DNA of 64,000 bases from Legionella tucsonensis (GTDB lineage Bacteria > Pseudomonadota > Gammaproteobacteria > Legionellales > Legionellaceae), in assembly GCF_001468035.1 (NCBI RefSeq), contig NZ_LNZA01000001.1:2625838-2689837 (forward strand). Direction: 5' to 3'. Within the stretch, counting starts at the first letter, position 1; every line of letters starts with the position of its first letter. The notes beneath the pieces are model-generated. The model ran no database searches and was not told where the DNA came from. It saw nothing but the letters and a program-made list of their open reading frames with translations. This document shows positions 25,487 through 35,261 of this stretch, piece by piece. The position numbers and the translations under genes are program-made.

Positions 25487-28400
25487 TTAAATAGATTTTA
25501 CATCCTGAGTAAATAAAATCCCCACAGGGGTTCCTGCATAGACCTCGACAGTTGTAGGTGTATTAAATAATACTTGAGCTTGCTGTCCCCATGTCTTACC
25601 AACGGTAGCCAAACCTATCACAGCATTTTCCAGTGTAGAACGACCCACACCATTAGCAACGGTTACGTTGTTACCACCACCTGTACCTCCAATGGTAACC
25701 GTGGTATTAGCAGACTGGAATGCATTACCAAAGCCCTCTAAAAACGAGGAAGCAAACAATGAACCGTATCTCAGTAAATAATGGTGATTTGTTTTACTGG
25801 AAATTGCAGTTCTCGCCGTATTCGGATCAATTGCATAAGCAGAGATCGGAATTGTTTTTGGCGCGCCTGGAATTGACATCGTATTAAATGTAATAACCAT
25901 TTTATTAGCATTAGACGGTAAATTAAAGCTACCAATGAGCTTGGTACCCTTAAGTCTTCCTGAAACAATACTCGCAAGAATAGGACCTGGCTCATCACTA
26001 TTAACTGAAGTATCAATTACAGCGAAGAGCACGTCACCTGTTCTAATCATGTTTCCTTGTGTAGTAGATACAGTAGTCGTTGAAGACTGAGCACCGCCTG
26101 GCCCTCCAGGACCTGCTCCCGCAGCAGCTACCGCTTTCTCCTCCTCCTTATTTCCTGCGGTATAACTCTGCGAAGGTACATTTTTCCAGTCTGCAATCAA
26201 TTGATTCGCGGCCGTAAGCATATCAGAAGTTTTTTGTTGGATTTTTTGTTGGTATTTCTGTTCAGCTTGCTGCTGATTTTGTCTGTTGATAATAGCTTGC
26301 AACTGTTCGTTACTTGCAACAGAGCCTGGTAGTGGTGCTGCAGCGCCTCCTGGGACTTGGCCTACTGTAGGCACTCCACCAATGCTAAATGCACCTTGCT
26401 GAATACTCGGTGCCCCCAAGCCTGCAACTTGTGAGCCTTCAGGAGCTGTTTGAATGTTTTGCAGTTCTGCTGCACTATATCCAGCATTTCTTAACTCAGC
26501 AGCACTATATCCTGCATCAGCCAACTCTTTAGCACTCAAACCCGCCGCCTTCATCTGCGCAGCTGTAAATCCTGCATCTTTGAGCTCTTTGGCACTAAAA
26601 CCTGCATCTTTTAATTCTTTGGCATTAAAGCCAGCATCTTTTAACTCTTTGGCACTAAAACCAGCGTCTTTTAAGTCTTTAGCACTAAAGCCTGCATCTT
26701 TTAACTCTTTGGCACTAAAACCAGCGTCTTTTAAGTCTTTAGCACTAAAGCCTGCTGCTTTTAATTGCGCTGCTGTAAATCCTGCATCTTTCAAATCCTT
26801 AGCACTAAAACCCGCATCCTTTAAGTCTTTAGCACTAAAACCCGCATCTTTTAAGTCTTTTGCGCTAAAACCCGCATCTTTTAACTCCTTGGCACTGAAA
26901 CCCGCATCTTTTAAATCTTTAGCACTAAAACCTGCCGCTTTGAGTTCAGCAGCTGTGAACCCAGCATCTTTGAGCTCTTTAGCTGTGTAACCAGCATCCC
27001 TTAACGCTTTTGCAGAACATCCAAGTGTTTTCTTAATCGTCAGTGCGCTAACTCCTGCGGCTCGTGCTTTCTTCAATGATTCAACACTGCAATCTGCAAC
27101 ACGTCCACTTGCAATTATATCTGCAGGACTTAATCCAGCATTTTGCAAATCATTAGGAGTAAATCCAGCAGCAAGCAATTGTGCGGGGGTAAATCCCGCA
27201 TCAAGTAACGATTTAACATCATAACCTGCATTTTTTAACGCTTCAGCACTACATCCATTTAACTCTTTAATACGTTTTGCAGAAACCCCCGCTGCGAAGA
27301 GCTTTTTTAGATTATCAGGGGTACAACCTGCGGCTTTGATTTGTTCATCCGTCAACGGAGTTGCCGCTTTGATTTCCTGGGGTGTGAAGCCAGCATTTGC
27401 TAAATCCGCATCAGTAAAGCCAGCAGCTTTTAACGCTTGAGCGCTGCATCCAGCATATCTTTTAATTAAAGCCGCACTAACCCCTGCTGCTCTTTCTTTT
27501 TTTAATACATCAACATCACAACCTGCTTTTTTTATATCATCAGGAGTAATGCCCGGCGGCAATTCATTCTCTGCTGCTTTTATTGCTGCAGCAGAATAAC
27601 CTGCCTTAGCAAGATCATCTGGTGTGAATCCAGCATTTAATAAATCCCTGGCAGTAAACCCTGCCGCTCTTAATTCTTCGGGAGTAAAACCAGCTCTTTT
27701 TAAATCTGCTGCACTAAATCCTGCATCACGCAATTCTTTAGCAGTAAAACCAGCCGCTTTTAATTGTTCTGCGCTGCATCCACTTATCCGTCGAATCGCA
27801 GAAGCGGAAACTCCGGCCTTGCGTAATTTAACTAATGCATCGACATTACATCCGGCTTTTAATACATCCGCAGCAGTTATTCCATCCGGCAAACCACTGG
27901 CTCGAGCTATCTCCTCTGGAGTATATCCAGCTCCTTTCAATTCATCATCAGAAAAACCTGCATCTTTCAGTTCCTGAGCAGTAAAACCTGCATTACGTAA
28001 TTCGCAAGCATTAAAACCACATTCTCTTAGCCTTGAAGCTGTATATCCTACATCTTTAAGTTGCCTTGCATTATATCCTGCAGCTTTTAATTCTTTACAG
28101 GTGCAAACTTGGTTCAGTTCCGTTAAAGTGTAACCATTATCTTTTAATTGCACACAGCTACATGCTGCCTTTAAGTCAGTTAATTGCGCCCCTTGGCTAA
28201 CAACCTGACTAACAGCAGCCTTGGAACAGCCCGCATTTTGTAGTGTTTGCAGCCAAAGACTTTTTTGTGAACCCTCTTCACTCTCTCGTGCTAATGTCGC
28301 AAAACCCACCCCAGTTTGTCCACCTTCGGAACCAATAACGCCAACACCCTCACCCAAGGCTTGAGTTCTGATAATTGTTGGAATAGCACTTCCGCCTGTT

Positions 28401-28666
28401 TGCACTGCTTTTTGTGCCTGGGCAATATTTTGTTCTTCTTGCAATTTAGCATATTGAGCTGTTGGGCTAAGAACGCCTGGAATGGATTGGATACCGCCTG
28501 GAGTATGACCAACAGTTGCAACTGCTCCAGGCCCCGTATTAATCGATCTTAATTTTATATACCCTACCACTATAGCGATCAGTATCAATGCTATTGTGAA
28601 AATGATAATAACTCGTGTCCGAGTATTGGAAAAAAGTGACTTTATATTTTCTTTTCTGCCAGCCAT
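25487..28666 (-). CDS. icmE: Dot/Icm core-complex channel protein IcmE (DotG)
   Basis: 1059 residues (1048 in L. pneumophila). It has a short cytoplasmic N-terminus, one membrane helix (VIIIFTIALILIAIVVGYIK, about 18-38), a very long Ala/Gly-rich repeat region (about 150-720) and a C-terminal VirB10/TrbI-like domain (about 870-1059) that contributes to the outer-membrane core with DotC, DotD and DotH. The repeat region is built from decapeptides of type SAKDLKDAGF and larger units containing paired Cys (AGC...GVSA...GCSA). The gene starts immediately after the icmK stop. Open frames on the other strand here are by-products of the repeat. Confidence 0.97.
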   Translation of the reverse strand: MAGRKENIKSLFSNTRTRVIIIFTIALILIAIVVGYIKLRSINTGPGAVATVGHTPGGIQSIPGVLSPTAQYAKLQEEQNIAQAQKAVQTGGSAIPTIIRTQALGEGVGVIGSEGGQTGVGFATLARESEEGSQKSLWLQTLQNAGCSKAAVSQVVSQGAQLTDLKAACSCVQLKDNGYTLTELNQVCTCKELKAAGYNARQLKDVGYTASRLRECGFNACELRNAGFTAQELKDAGFSDDELKGAGYTPEEIARASGLPDGITAADVLKAGCNVDALVKLRKAGVSASAIRRISGCSAEQLKAAGFTAKELRDAGFSAADLKRAGFTPEELRAAGFTARDLLNAGFTPDDLAKAGYSAAAIKAAENELPPGITPDDIKKAGCDVDVLKKERAAGVSAALIKRYAGCSAQALKAAGFTDADLANAGFTPQEIKAATPLTDEQIKAAGCTPDNLKKLFAAGVSAKRIKELNGCSAEALKNAGYDVKSLLDAGFTPAQLLAAGFTPNDLQNAGLSPADIIASGRVADCSVESLKKARAAGVSALTIKKTLGCSAKALRDAGYTAKELKDAGFTAAELKAAGFSAKDLKDAGFSAKELKDAGFSAKDLKDAGFSAKDLKDAGFSAKDLKDAGFTAAQLKAAGFSAKDLKDAGFSAKELKDAGFSAKDLKDAGFSAKELKDAGFNAKELKDAGFSAKELKDAGFTAAQMKAAGLSAKELADAGYSAAELRNAGYSAAELQNIQTAPEGSQVAGLGAPSIQQGAFSIGGVPTVGQVPGGAAAPLPGSVASNEQLQAIINRQNQQQAEQKYQQKIQQKTSDMLTAANQLIADWKNVPSQSYTAGNKEEEKAVAAAGAGPGGPGGAQSSTTTVSTTQGNMIRTGDVLFAVIDTSVNSDEPGPILASIVSGRLKGTKLIGSFNLPSNANKMVITFNTMSIPGAPKTIPISAYAIDPNTARTAISSKTNHHYLLRYGSLFASSFLEGFGNAFQSANTTVTIGGTGGGNNVTVANGVGRSTLENAVIGLATVGKTWGQQAQVLFNTPTTVEVYAGTPVGILFTQDVKSI
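26490..27000 (-). repeat. Tandem 30-bp coding repeat in icmE
   Basis: About 17 consecutive 30-bp units encode decapeptides of the form [ST]AK[DE]LKDAGF. Many neighbours differ at only one to three bases, e.g. the units around 26640-26900. Such identity points to recent unequal crossing-over or slippage. The array lies in the central part of DotG. Confidence 0.9.
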
Positions 28667-29788
28667 TTATAACCCTTCTACCTTGAGCTGCATGACCTTC
28701 CCATGCCAGGAAACTAATAACACCGGTGATTTTTGCATTTCATAAGCATGCGTCCCATCTGCGCTGGTCATACTTGCCAACCAGCCCGGTGACAATATTG
28801 TAAGATTGGTTCTAACATACATTCTGTCATTAGCTAACCATGCACGTGCATCTCCTCCAGTAATATTTAAACGTTTACTTCCCGGAGGAGGTACACCATC
28901 TAAAACATGAAGAAGTAATTCACTCGCCGAGGGGGGAATTCCTGTTTCTAGAGGCATGGTTTTAGCATTTGGTCCAAAACCCTGAACACGTAAATCAACT
29001 CGGTAATCTACTGCTTTTTGTCCTGGTATAAGCGTTAGCATCACTGGGGTATTTAAACCTCTTAAACGGACAGCCAAATTACCATAATTGTATAATTTCA
29101 TTGCTTGAATCATTATTGTATTACTTGTTTTATCCCATTGAATATTAAAAGAGTTTGGATCTCCTAAATCATAAGCGGCAATCGGCCATGGTGCTCCAGA
29201 TGAATCAAGAAAAACCAATGAAGAAACAAATCCTTGTGCCAAACGAATGACAGGGGGAGTCGAACCAGGAGACAAATTCACAAATTGAGAAGTTGCTGTA
29301 GGCTTGGGTGGAGTACCAGCAGGCGAGGTCTTAGCATACTCCATAGTTTCACTTATTTGTTTTAAATGAACAATTTGCTCCGTACTCAATGGATAGATGC
29401 TTCTTGTCATATCTTTAAATGCTTTATTTTCAATGACCTCTTCGTCACTTTGGCTTATTACCTGTGGCGCATTAGGATTAGGCGCTGGAGGACGAGTTTG
29501 AGCCGGGGCAGGTGGTTTATATATATTACCGGCAAGAGGAATGGGAATATTTGGCCCTTGATTTTGGGGCGGTGGAGGAGTTTGAGCTTGACCGGGGGCT
29601 GGACTTTGCCCTGGTGGCTGATTTTGCCCTGCTGGTTGATTTTGTGATAAACGTTGTTGCAATAAGCGTAACTGTTGTAAGGCTTGTTGAGCACTATCAG
29701 ATTGCTCTTGTGCATAGGAAGGACCAGGAATCCAATAGGCTATTCCGTACATTAAACAAAACTTTAAAAACCAGTTCAGCTTTTTCAT
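28667..29788 (-). CDS. icmK: Dot/Icm outer-membrane core protein IcmK (DotH)
   Basis: 373 residues (360 in L. pneumophila). It has a signal peptide (NWFLKFCLMYGIAYWIPGPSYA), then a Pro/Gln-rich low-complexity stretch (about 45-120), and a C-terminal beta-rich VirB9-like domain that includes VSSLVFLDSSGAPWPIAAYD and a region with NGKV/HGKVMQLKVEGL at the end. DotH forms the outer-membrane ring with DotC and DotD. The start codon overlaps the icmL stop by one base. The extra 13 residues are in the Pro/Gln stretch. Confidence 0.96.
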   Translation of the reverse strand: MKKLNWFLKFCLMYGIAYWIPGPSYAQEQSDSAQQALQQLRLLQQRLSQNQPAGQNQPPGQSPAPGQAQTPPPPQNQGPNIPIPLAGNIYKPPAPAQTRPPAPNPNAPQVISQSDEEVIENKAFKDMTRSIYPLSTEQIVHLKQISETMEYAKTSPAGTPPKPTATSQFVNLSPGSTPPVIRLAQGFVSSLVFLDSSGAPWPIAAYDLGDPNSFNIQWDKTSNTIMIQAMKLYNYGNLAVRLRGLNTPVMLTLIPGQKAVDYRVDLRVQGFGPNAKTMPLETGIPPSASELLLHVLDGVPPPGSKRLNITGGDARAWLANDRMYVRTNLTILSPGWLASMTSADGTHAYEMQKSPVLLVSWHGKVMQLKVEGL

Positions 29789-30426
29789 TAAGACGCTCCA
29801 CCTGCGGCAGGTCCTACAACAAATTGCGATATACCTATTCCTCTGGGCGAATTTAAAGTAGAAATACGGGTAATTAACATAGTAACCACATTATTTTGCT
29901 GAGTAAATTCACTGGCACTCTGGTATGTTACTAATATAGGCATTTGTATTCGCCATGAAAAATTTCCGTTCAATACACCTTTTTGCAAAATAATGGGAGC
30001 TCGTGTTGCTACAGCAGAAACAATCAGTTTTTTAGCCTTCACCGCATCCAGATTATTTGATTGTTGTAAAGCGTTTAGAAATTGATCCCAACCTTCGGGT
30101 GTAAAAAAACCAGAGGAAGCCTGCAATTCATCTCTATAGTTAACGAAATTATAAGTAAATGCAGCAATAGCAGCCTGATTTGCCCATTGCAATACTGCAG
30201 AATCTGATTGGTTTGGCTCATTTAAAGGAAACAGGGGTGTAATACGACCATTAATACTCGTAGCAAAATATTTAGGGGCTGGGGGATGAGTAATCATGTA
30301 CACTAACAGTGCGGCTAGGACTATATTGACAATAAGAGCGATTAACAACGCAAGTATTACTTTGCGTTGACTGTCTTTATAAAATTTATTTCTTAGTGCA
30401 ACAACTGTCAAGGCGTCTTCAGCCAT
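29788..30426 (-). CDS. icmL: Dot/Icm inner-membrane protein IcmL (DotI)
   Basis: 212 residues, same as L. pneumophila IcmL. The cytoplasmic N-terminus VVALRNKFYKDSQRK leads into one transmembrane helix (VILALLIALIVNIVLAALLVYMI). A periplasmic VirB8-like domain follows with the family stretch ATSINGRITPLFPLNEPNQS. DotI forms a complex with DotJ in the inner membrane. It lies 19 bp after icmM and overlaps icmK by one base. Confidence 0.97.
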   Translation of the reverse strand: MAEDALTVVALRNKFYKDSQRKVILALLIALIVNIVLAALLVYMITHPPAPKYFATSINGRITPLFPLNEPNQSDSAVLQWANQAAIAAFTYNFVNYRDELQASSGFFTPEGWDQFLNALQQSNNLDAVKAKKLIVSAVATRAPIILQKGVLNGNFSWRIQMPILVTYQSASEFTQQNNVVTMLITRISTLNSPRGIGISQFVVGPAAGGAS

Positions 30427-30445
30427 AATATCCTCTATTTATCGC

Positions 30446-30733
30446 TTATTGTGGTATCAACTTATCTTCCTCATTCTCTGCAGGTGGATCAGGAGGAAGT
30501 AACGCGTTCGATGAATAATTCGGAGCCAGAAGAGGTTGCAGCTGAATAGGAGGAGCTATCCCACTTGTTGCATAAAAATCTCTCTCAGGCTCTGTTAAAT
30601 GAATGTAAGCAATTAATAATCCAAAAATGCAATTCAGTAATAGAGAACCAATTAACGCGATTAGTCCGCGTCTGTATGAGCTAACATAAAAATTCTTACT
30701 GCTTTTTATTACTTCCCACGCTTCACGACTCAT
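30446..30733 (-). CDS. icmM: Dot/Icm inner-membrane protein IcmM (DotJ)
   Basis: 95 residues (94 in L. pneumophila). The N-terminus (SSKNFYVSSYRRGLIALIG) resembles IcmL, with a membrane helix LIALIGSLLLNCIFGLLIAYI and YATSGIAPPIQLQPL after it. It is a truncated DotI paralogue lacking the VirB8-like domain and forms a hetero-complex with DotI. It lies 8 bp after icmN. Confidence 0.95.
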   Translation of the reverse strand: MSREAWEVIKSSKNFYVSSYRRGLIALIGSLLLNCIFGLLIAYIHLTEPERDFYATSGIAPPIQLQPLLAPNYSSNALLPPDPPAENEEDKLIPQ

Positions 30734-30741
30734 TCTTTCCC

Positions 30742-31299
30742 CTATGCCACAGCTCTTCTGAAAGTAATTTCCACTCGTGCATTTATTGAACTATCACCAC
30801 CTTTAGTGTATCCAATAATAGGTTTATCACTACCTAAACCTTGTGTAAAGATAAAACGGCTATCTACTCCCTGAGACCAAAGGTATTCACTAACGACTCG
30901 TGATCTGGCTAAAGTCAATGCATGCTCTCTTCTTGGTGATACATATTTATTACTGTAACTGGCTACGTTAATGGCAATTTTACGAAATTGTATTAGAAAC
31001 GAGGCAATTTCATTTAATAATGGATAAGCCTTCCATTTTAAACGGGGTGTTTCTGGTTCAAACAAATAGCTAGCAGGAATGCTGATCATATAATCTTGGC
31101 CAATAGTAATTACTTTTACCCCTGTTCTATTTAATTTTTTAGCAAGCTTCATGATGGTAGCATCACAGGCACCAAGAACTTTACATGGATATTTCGGCTC
31201 GTCTTTCTCCAGTGCCCAATAATCACCTTTGCAGGCGGTCAACATCAATAAGGCAATCATTCCAACAGCCTGAATTAGATTAATACGTACTGATCTCAC
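30742..31299 (-). CDS. icmN: Dot/Icm lipoprotein IcmN (DotK)
   Basis: 185 residues (189 in L. pneumophila). A lipoprotein signal peptide (AVGMIALLMLTAC, lipobox LTAC) places it in the outer membrane. The C-terminal half is an OmpA-like peptidoglycan-binding domain: INVASYSNKYVSPRREHALTL-type helix, SRVVSEYLWSQGVDSRFI and QGLGSDKPI. DotK is a peripheral component of the outer-membrane core disk. Its promoter should lie in the gap toward icmO. Confidence 0.95.
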   Translation of the reverse strand: MRSVRINLIQAVGMIALLMLTACKGDYWALEKDEPKYPCKVLGACDATIMKLAKKLNRTGVKVITIGQDYMISIPASYLFEPETPRLKWKAYPLLNEIASFLIQFRKIAINVASYSNKYVSPRREHALTLARSRVVSEYLWSQGVDSRFIFTQGLGSDKPIIGYTKGGDSSINARVEITFRRAVA

Positions 31300-31671
31300 T
31301 CACATTCCTCATATTCAAACGACCACTTAAAATGATTCTGACTGTAGTTCTATTGTGTGTTCCATCTTTAAGAAAAACATACAAATTATTACGTTACAAT
31401 GAATTCAATAAAATAGCTATTTTTTTAAAAATTTATTTATTGCTTTACATTTTTTTGAATAAAAACAAAGCGCCAAGGATTATTTTTTCACAAAAAACAA
31501 AAAGAAAACAACGCTTTTTAGCTGCATAATTCAAAAAGCTGTCTTCTGTAAAAGTGTTTTTTTTCTTAAAACGTTTGATATATTAGCCATAAACATACAT
31601 AGCTAAATTTTTTTGAGGTATACAAATGGTGTTGACGATAAAATACACAGTGAATTCGTAGCTAGTATAGC
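31300..31671. other. AT-rich gap between icmO and icmN
   Basis: No conserved gene is seen in these 372 bp. A short lysine-rich open frame on the plus strand (31332-31529) looks like chance in AT-rich DNA. The stretch presumably carries the promoter of icmN-M-L-K-E-G-C-D and possibly the icmO terminator, but no clear signal was recognised. Confidence 0.45.
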
Positions 31672-34014
31672 TTATTCTTCACTTTTATTCTTCGCATTTT
31701 CACGCTCACTCGCAATTTTTTCTGACAAAGTTTTTACCAAATCAGTTAACTCATCTGGAGCGATAACATCTCTCTCTTCAGGTGGATAGCCGGTTGCCAA
31801 TTGGAAATCCTTAATAAGCTCATTTGCAACCGTACCCGCGTATTTATCCTTGGCCCCGGCCAAACGTTCAATATTCATCATCTGATTGCGTGTTTCATTA
31901 ATAGGCAGTAAGGACTCAGAAAATGCAGCTTTATCACTAACCAAAATTGGAGGATCCCCTGAACGCTCTCGCAAAGGACTAAATATCGTTAATGCACCTT
32001 CAACTTCTTCTTCAATTAAATCTTCAACAGGCTCTGGTTCATTATGTCCATGGAACGCAATTAAAGCAGAAACACCTCGTTCTATAGGCTCTTCAATGGG
32101 TGATTCACGCAATAGCTTGGAAATGAGGGTAATTTCTTCACTTTCTGCAGTTTTATTAATTGATAAATCGCCGCTTTCCAAAATTGTCTGAAATGAAGCT
32201 AATTGTTTTTGTAATCTCATTAAATAATCGTCTGGTGGAGCTTCTACTTTTAAAAATTGATTTAACTTTAACTTCTTAACAGGTTTAGGATTCGCATAAA
32301 ACATACGGGCACGAACGATTTTTGACTTGAAGAATATATGTGCCTCACCTTCTGTTTGTTCTTTTAAATCCAATAGGTCAACACGAGCTCTCTTTTCAAA
32401 CGAAGAACTTTTACTGTCCATATAAGTATTGGCCATACTGGTGTCTTTAGCTTGAAATGAATCCACCTTAGTTACATATGCTTCACCTGCTGTTTTGGTG
32501 AAGAAATCCCAGGTTTCTGTAGGGTCTTCCAATTTCATACATATTTTAATGTTTGTGTTTGCACCAATCGATGCAGCTTCTTCTTTAGAAGCTTTTTGGA
32601 ATGCAGGTAAATCTTGTCCTGCGAAAATTGCTGAGAATCCAAGAGAACGCGCTTGCGCAGGAACCACTGCAAACCCTTGAACTGCATAATACCCATACTC
32701 ATCCAAGATACACATATAAGGTGTAGGTGCATTCGTTGGCTTTCTCAAGATTACATCTCGATAATCCCCTTCGACGTCTTCCCCCAAACCTGCTGCCATC
32801 ATTGCTTTTAATGAAGAAACAATAATCTTACCAAGGTTAGACAACTCATCGGGGGATTTTTCTAAAGCGGGTAATAGCACAACCAAAATCCTTCGATTCA
32901 ATACCACATCCTTAAAATCTACCTCAGCCAGGTTCGTACGAACAATATGCCCATATGTATCAGCCAAAGATGAAAACGCTCTTACCAGCTGCATGGTAAT
33001 AAAACCATGTTGCTCCAAAACCTGTGATACTTGCTTTCCTTTTTTCTCTTTATTGTAACCAGGCAAGGTACCTAAATAGTTGCGTAAAGGGTCTGTAACC
33101 AATTTTGGAATCTGTTCAATGTTAACACTTTCTTGGTTATCACGCGGGAATATTTTATCAACGACAATGGTTTCTAATCGAGTTAAATCAAAGTAGTTAC
33201 GGATGGTATCAGCATCCAAAAGTATTGCTCCCTCATCACGCATATAAACCAGAAGGCGCATCAAGGCTTCTACGAAAGCAATAGCGCGGCCCTTCCACAT
33301 GTCTCCGTCTCCGCCTCCTTTTGAATCACCCATCAAACTCACTACAAGTTGGGTTAACATACTGGAAGAACCTTGAGAAAAGGGGTTAAACGTATTAGAC
33401 AATCTTCTTTCTTGTGGGCCAATAATATCTCGCGCACCAGTCATAAAGTTAATCAGAAGCAAATCGTCTTCACGACCCATACTCCTGACCATGGAAAACA
33501 CTTTAGCATAGAGCGAGTTATCTCCTTTACCATCGACATAAATAAAACCACTACCTTGTACTAAAGCATTAAAAGCAAGGGAAACCAAACATTCTGTTTT
33601 ACCGCTACCGGTTGAACCAAAGATTAACGCATGGGTACGCATATCATCATTAGCAAACCATAATTCATGCCCTGTTTTACGATCATTACCAAAAAAAGCG
33701 ATTCCCCGAGCCATATTAGGCTTGTTAACGCCTGGCTTCATATCGTTGTAATCTTTCACTCGTGAAATCAAAGGAAGACGGAAAGGTAATTTTTGTTTCC
33801 GGGTATAACTGTAAAGAAAACTCCCAGCACCTACAAGCATCAGGAGCGTTGCCGCCTCGGAAAAATAATAGGACATTGCTGATAAAGTAAAAAGTATAAT
33901 CGATATATTCGTTGGATCAGCGAAGAAATCAGCCAATCTCTGTGTCAAAGTCCGTGTATCCCTAAGTAAGAGGGTAGGATCTAACTCATGACGTGAATCA
34001 ATACCGCGCATCAT
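31672..34014 (-). CDS. icmO: Dot/Icm type IV coupling ATPase IcmO (DotL)
   Basis: 780 residues (783 in L. pneumophila). Two N-terminal membrane helices are followed by the ATPase domain with Walker A GSTGSGKTE (about residue 135-143) and Walker B YMCILDEYGYY (about residue 438). The long C-terminal extension (about 590-780) is where DotN and the IcmS-IcmW adaptor bind in the family. DotL is the VirD4-like receptor that feeds effectors to the channel. Start ATG overlaps the icmP stop by 4 bases (ATGA), so the pair is translationally coupled. Confidence 0.97.
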   Translation of the reverse strand: MMRGIDSRHELDPTLLLRDTRTLTQRLADFFADPTNISIILFTLSAMSYYFSEAATLLMLVGAGSFLYSYTRKQKLPFRLPLISRVKDYNDMKPGVNKPNMARGIAFFGNDRKTGHELWFANDDMRTHALIFGSTGSGKTECLVSLAFNALVQGSGFIYVDGKGDNSLYAKVFSMVRSMGREDDLLLINFMTGARDIIGPQERRLSNTFNPFSQGSSSMLTQLVVSLMGDSKGGGDGDMWKGRAIAFVEALMRLLVYMRDEGAILLDADTIRNYFDLTRLETIVVDKIFPRDNQESVNIEQIPKLVTDPLRNYLGTLPGYNKEKKGKQVSQVLEQHGFITMQLVRAFSSLADTYGHIVRTNLAEVDFKDVVLNRRILVVLLPALEKSPDELSNLGKIIVSSLKAMMAAGLGEDVEGDYRDVILRKPTNAPTPYMCILDEYGYYAVQGFAVVPAQARSLGFSAIFAGQDLPAFQKASKEEAASIGANTNIKICMKLEDPTETWDFFTKTAGEAYVTKVDSFQAKDTSMANTYMDSKSSSFEKRARVDLLDLKEQTEGEAHIFFKSKIVRARMFYANPKPVKKLKLNQFLKVEAPPDDYLMRLQKQLASFQTILESGDLSINKTAESEEITLISKLLRESPIEEPIERGVSALIAFHGHNEPEPVEDLIEEEVEGALTIFSPLRERSGDPPILVSDKAAFSESLLPINETRNQMMNIERLAGAKDKYAGTVANELIKDFQLATGYPPEERDVIAPDELTDLVKTLSEKIASERENAKNKSEE

Positions 34015-35141
34015 GGCTCTAACTCCTGCATTTGTCGGGGTGTTAACTTAACTTCTTTTATGGCGATTTCCAAAGCTTTAATCGCCTCATCTATCATAGG
34101 CACCAACGAACGCCGCCCCATTTCTTTCTCTGCTTTCCAATGAGCGAAAGGACCTGCGACCTCTGAAAAAGGTGTTTGTCTACCAACACAATTAAGCATA
34201 TACCATAAACGCCTATCTACGGGTCTTAACCATAAAAACTCAGAGCTCGGTACGACCCCATCATCTCGAGCTTTTTCAAGTAATGAAGCCATTACACTTA
34301 AAGTATAGGCATGTTTTGCAACAACTTCCTGTATAATTTCTGTGTTTTTATATTTTTCTATTATAGGCCTGGCTACACTATAATCAGGCTTTCCCGCAAC
34401 ATAAGATCGGTCTAACGTTGCTAAAATAGTGTTGGCTGCATCCCTATCTCGATTAATACGAGCAATAAACACGGCTGCTAATGCATAAGCTTGCGGTGAG
34501 CAATGTTCAAAACCATCCCAATAAGGGCCTAATTGTAAGGTAAAAACTCGTTTTGCATCCCCTCTTCGTACCCCTGCTGTCATCTCTTGTCCAGGTACCT
34601 GATCGTCGAGTAACATATCTTCTTTTTTTAATAAATTGTACTTACGTGCAAATTCCATTGGCGTCAGAGCCATTGCCCAAGGACCTTGATTTATATCCTG
34701 ATCCACTAAATTTTCTTTGACTACAGGCATAATTGCAGGCCAGTTAAATTGCTCCTGTTCACGTAATTTTTTCATATCATAAATTTTACGGAATTTTAAA
34801 GTGATATTTGACTGATACAAAAGAACTGCCAGAACAAGTAAGACAAGAACCACTGGATAGCGCATGAAATCGCCAACAGCACGTGTTGTATCTAACAGCT
34901 GCTCCCAGTTTACTGCATTGGGATCTACTGTTTGCATGATTTGAATCAAACTCGCCAGTTGCTCATTATGAACAAATAAATTAACAAGTTTTGCTTGCCA
35001 GATGTTAATTTGAAAAACAACCATCACAATATACTGATGTTCCAACTTCCAAATAAGATACACAGTAATAAACAACAGTACCATAACCCATATTGGGCCC
35101 ATGCCACTATCTTGACCTTGTTGTTGCGGTTGTTGTGCCAT
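34011..35141 (-). CDS. icmP: Dot/Icm coupling-complex protein IcmP (DotM)
   Basis: 376 residues, same length as in L. pneumophila. It has two N-terminal membrane helices (PIWVMVLLFITVYLIWKL and YPVVLVLLVLAVLLYQ) and a large cytoplasmic domain rich in Arg, which in DotM binds acidic Glu-rich effector signals. Its C-terminus overlaps the icmO start. The 120-bp region upstream separates it from a MITE that abuts icmQ, so icmP-icmO likely uses a promoter in that space. Confidence 0.97.
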   Translation of the reverse strand: MAQQPQQQGQDSGMGPIWVMVLLFITVYLIWKLEHQYIVMVVFQINIWQAKLVNLFVHNEQLASLIQIMQTVDPNAVNWEQLLDTTRAVGDFMRYPVVLVLLVLAVLLYQSNITLKFRKIYDMKKLREQEQFNWPAIMPVVKENLVDQDINQGPWAMALTPMEFARKYNLLKKEDMLLDDQVPGQEMTAGVRRGDAKRVFTLQLGPYWDGFEHCSPQAYALAAVFIARINRDRDAANTILATLDRSYVAGKPDYSVARPIIEKYKNTEIIQEVVAKHAYTLSVMASLLEKARDDGVVPSSEFLWLRPVDRRLWYMLNCVGRQTPFSEVAGPFAHWKAEKEMGRRSLVPMIDEAIKALEIAIKEVKLTPRQMQELEP

Positions 35142-35261
35142 TAGTGATTACTTCAAACTGGTTTGTTTCTTTTAAGTATATACTGCTCTAGGATATTTTT
35201 GCGAGAGATTCGCAAGCAATACTTTACATAACTACAAAGAGACATGTAAAAATAGAATCAT

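Noticed and set aside
26490-27000. 30-bp periodic repeat as a possible CRISPR array
   Set aside because: Units are contiguous without spacers and encode in-frame decapeptides of DotG.
26454-27977. Long Ala/Ser/Pro-rich plus-strand open frames inside icmE
   Set aside because: They are antisense by-products of the 30-bp repeats of icmE, which keep the reverse frame open; there is no ribosome binding site or family similarity.
31332-31529. 65-residue plus-strand frame between icmO and icmN
   Set aside because: Composition is Lys/Leu/Phe-rich as expected from AT-rich DNA, with no convincing ribosome binding site and no recognisable domain.
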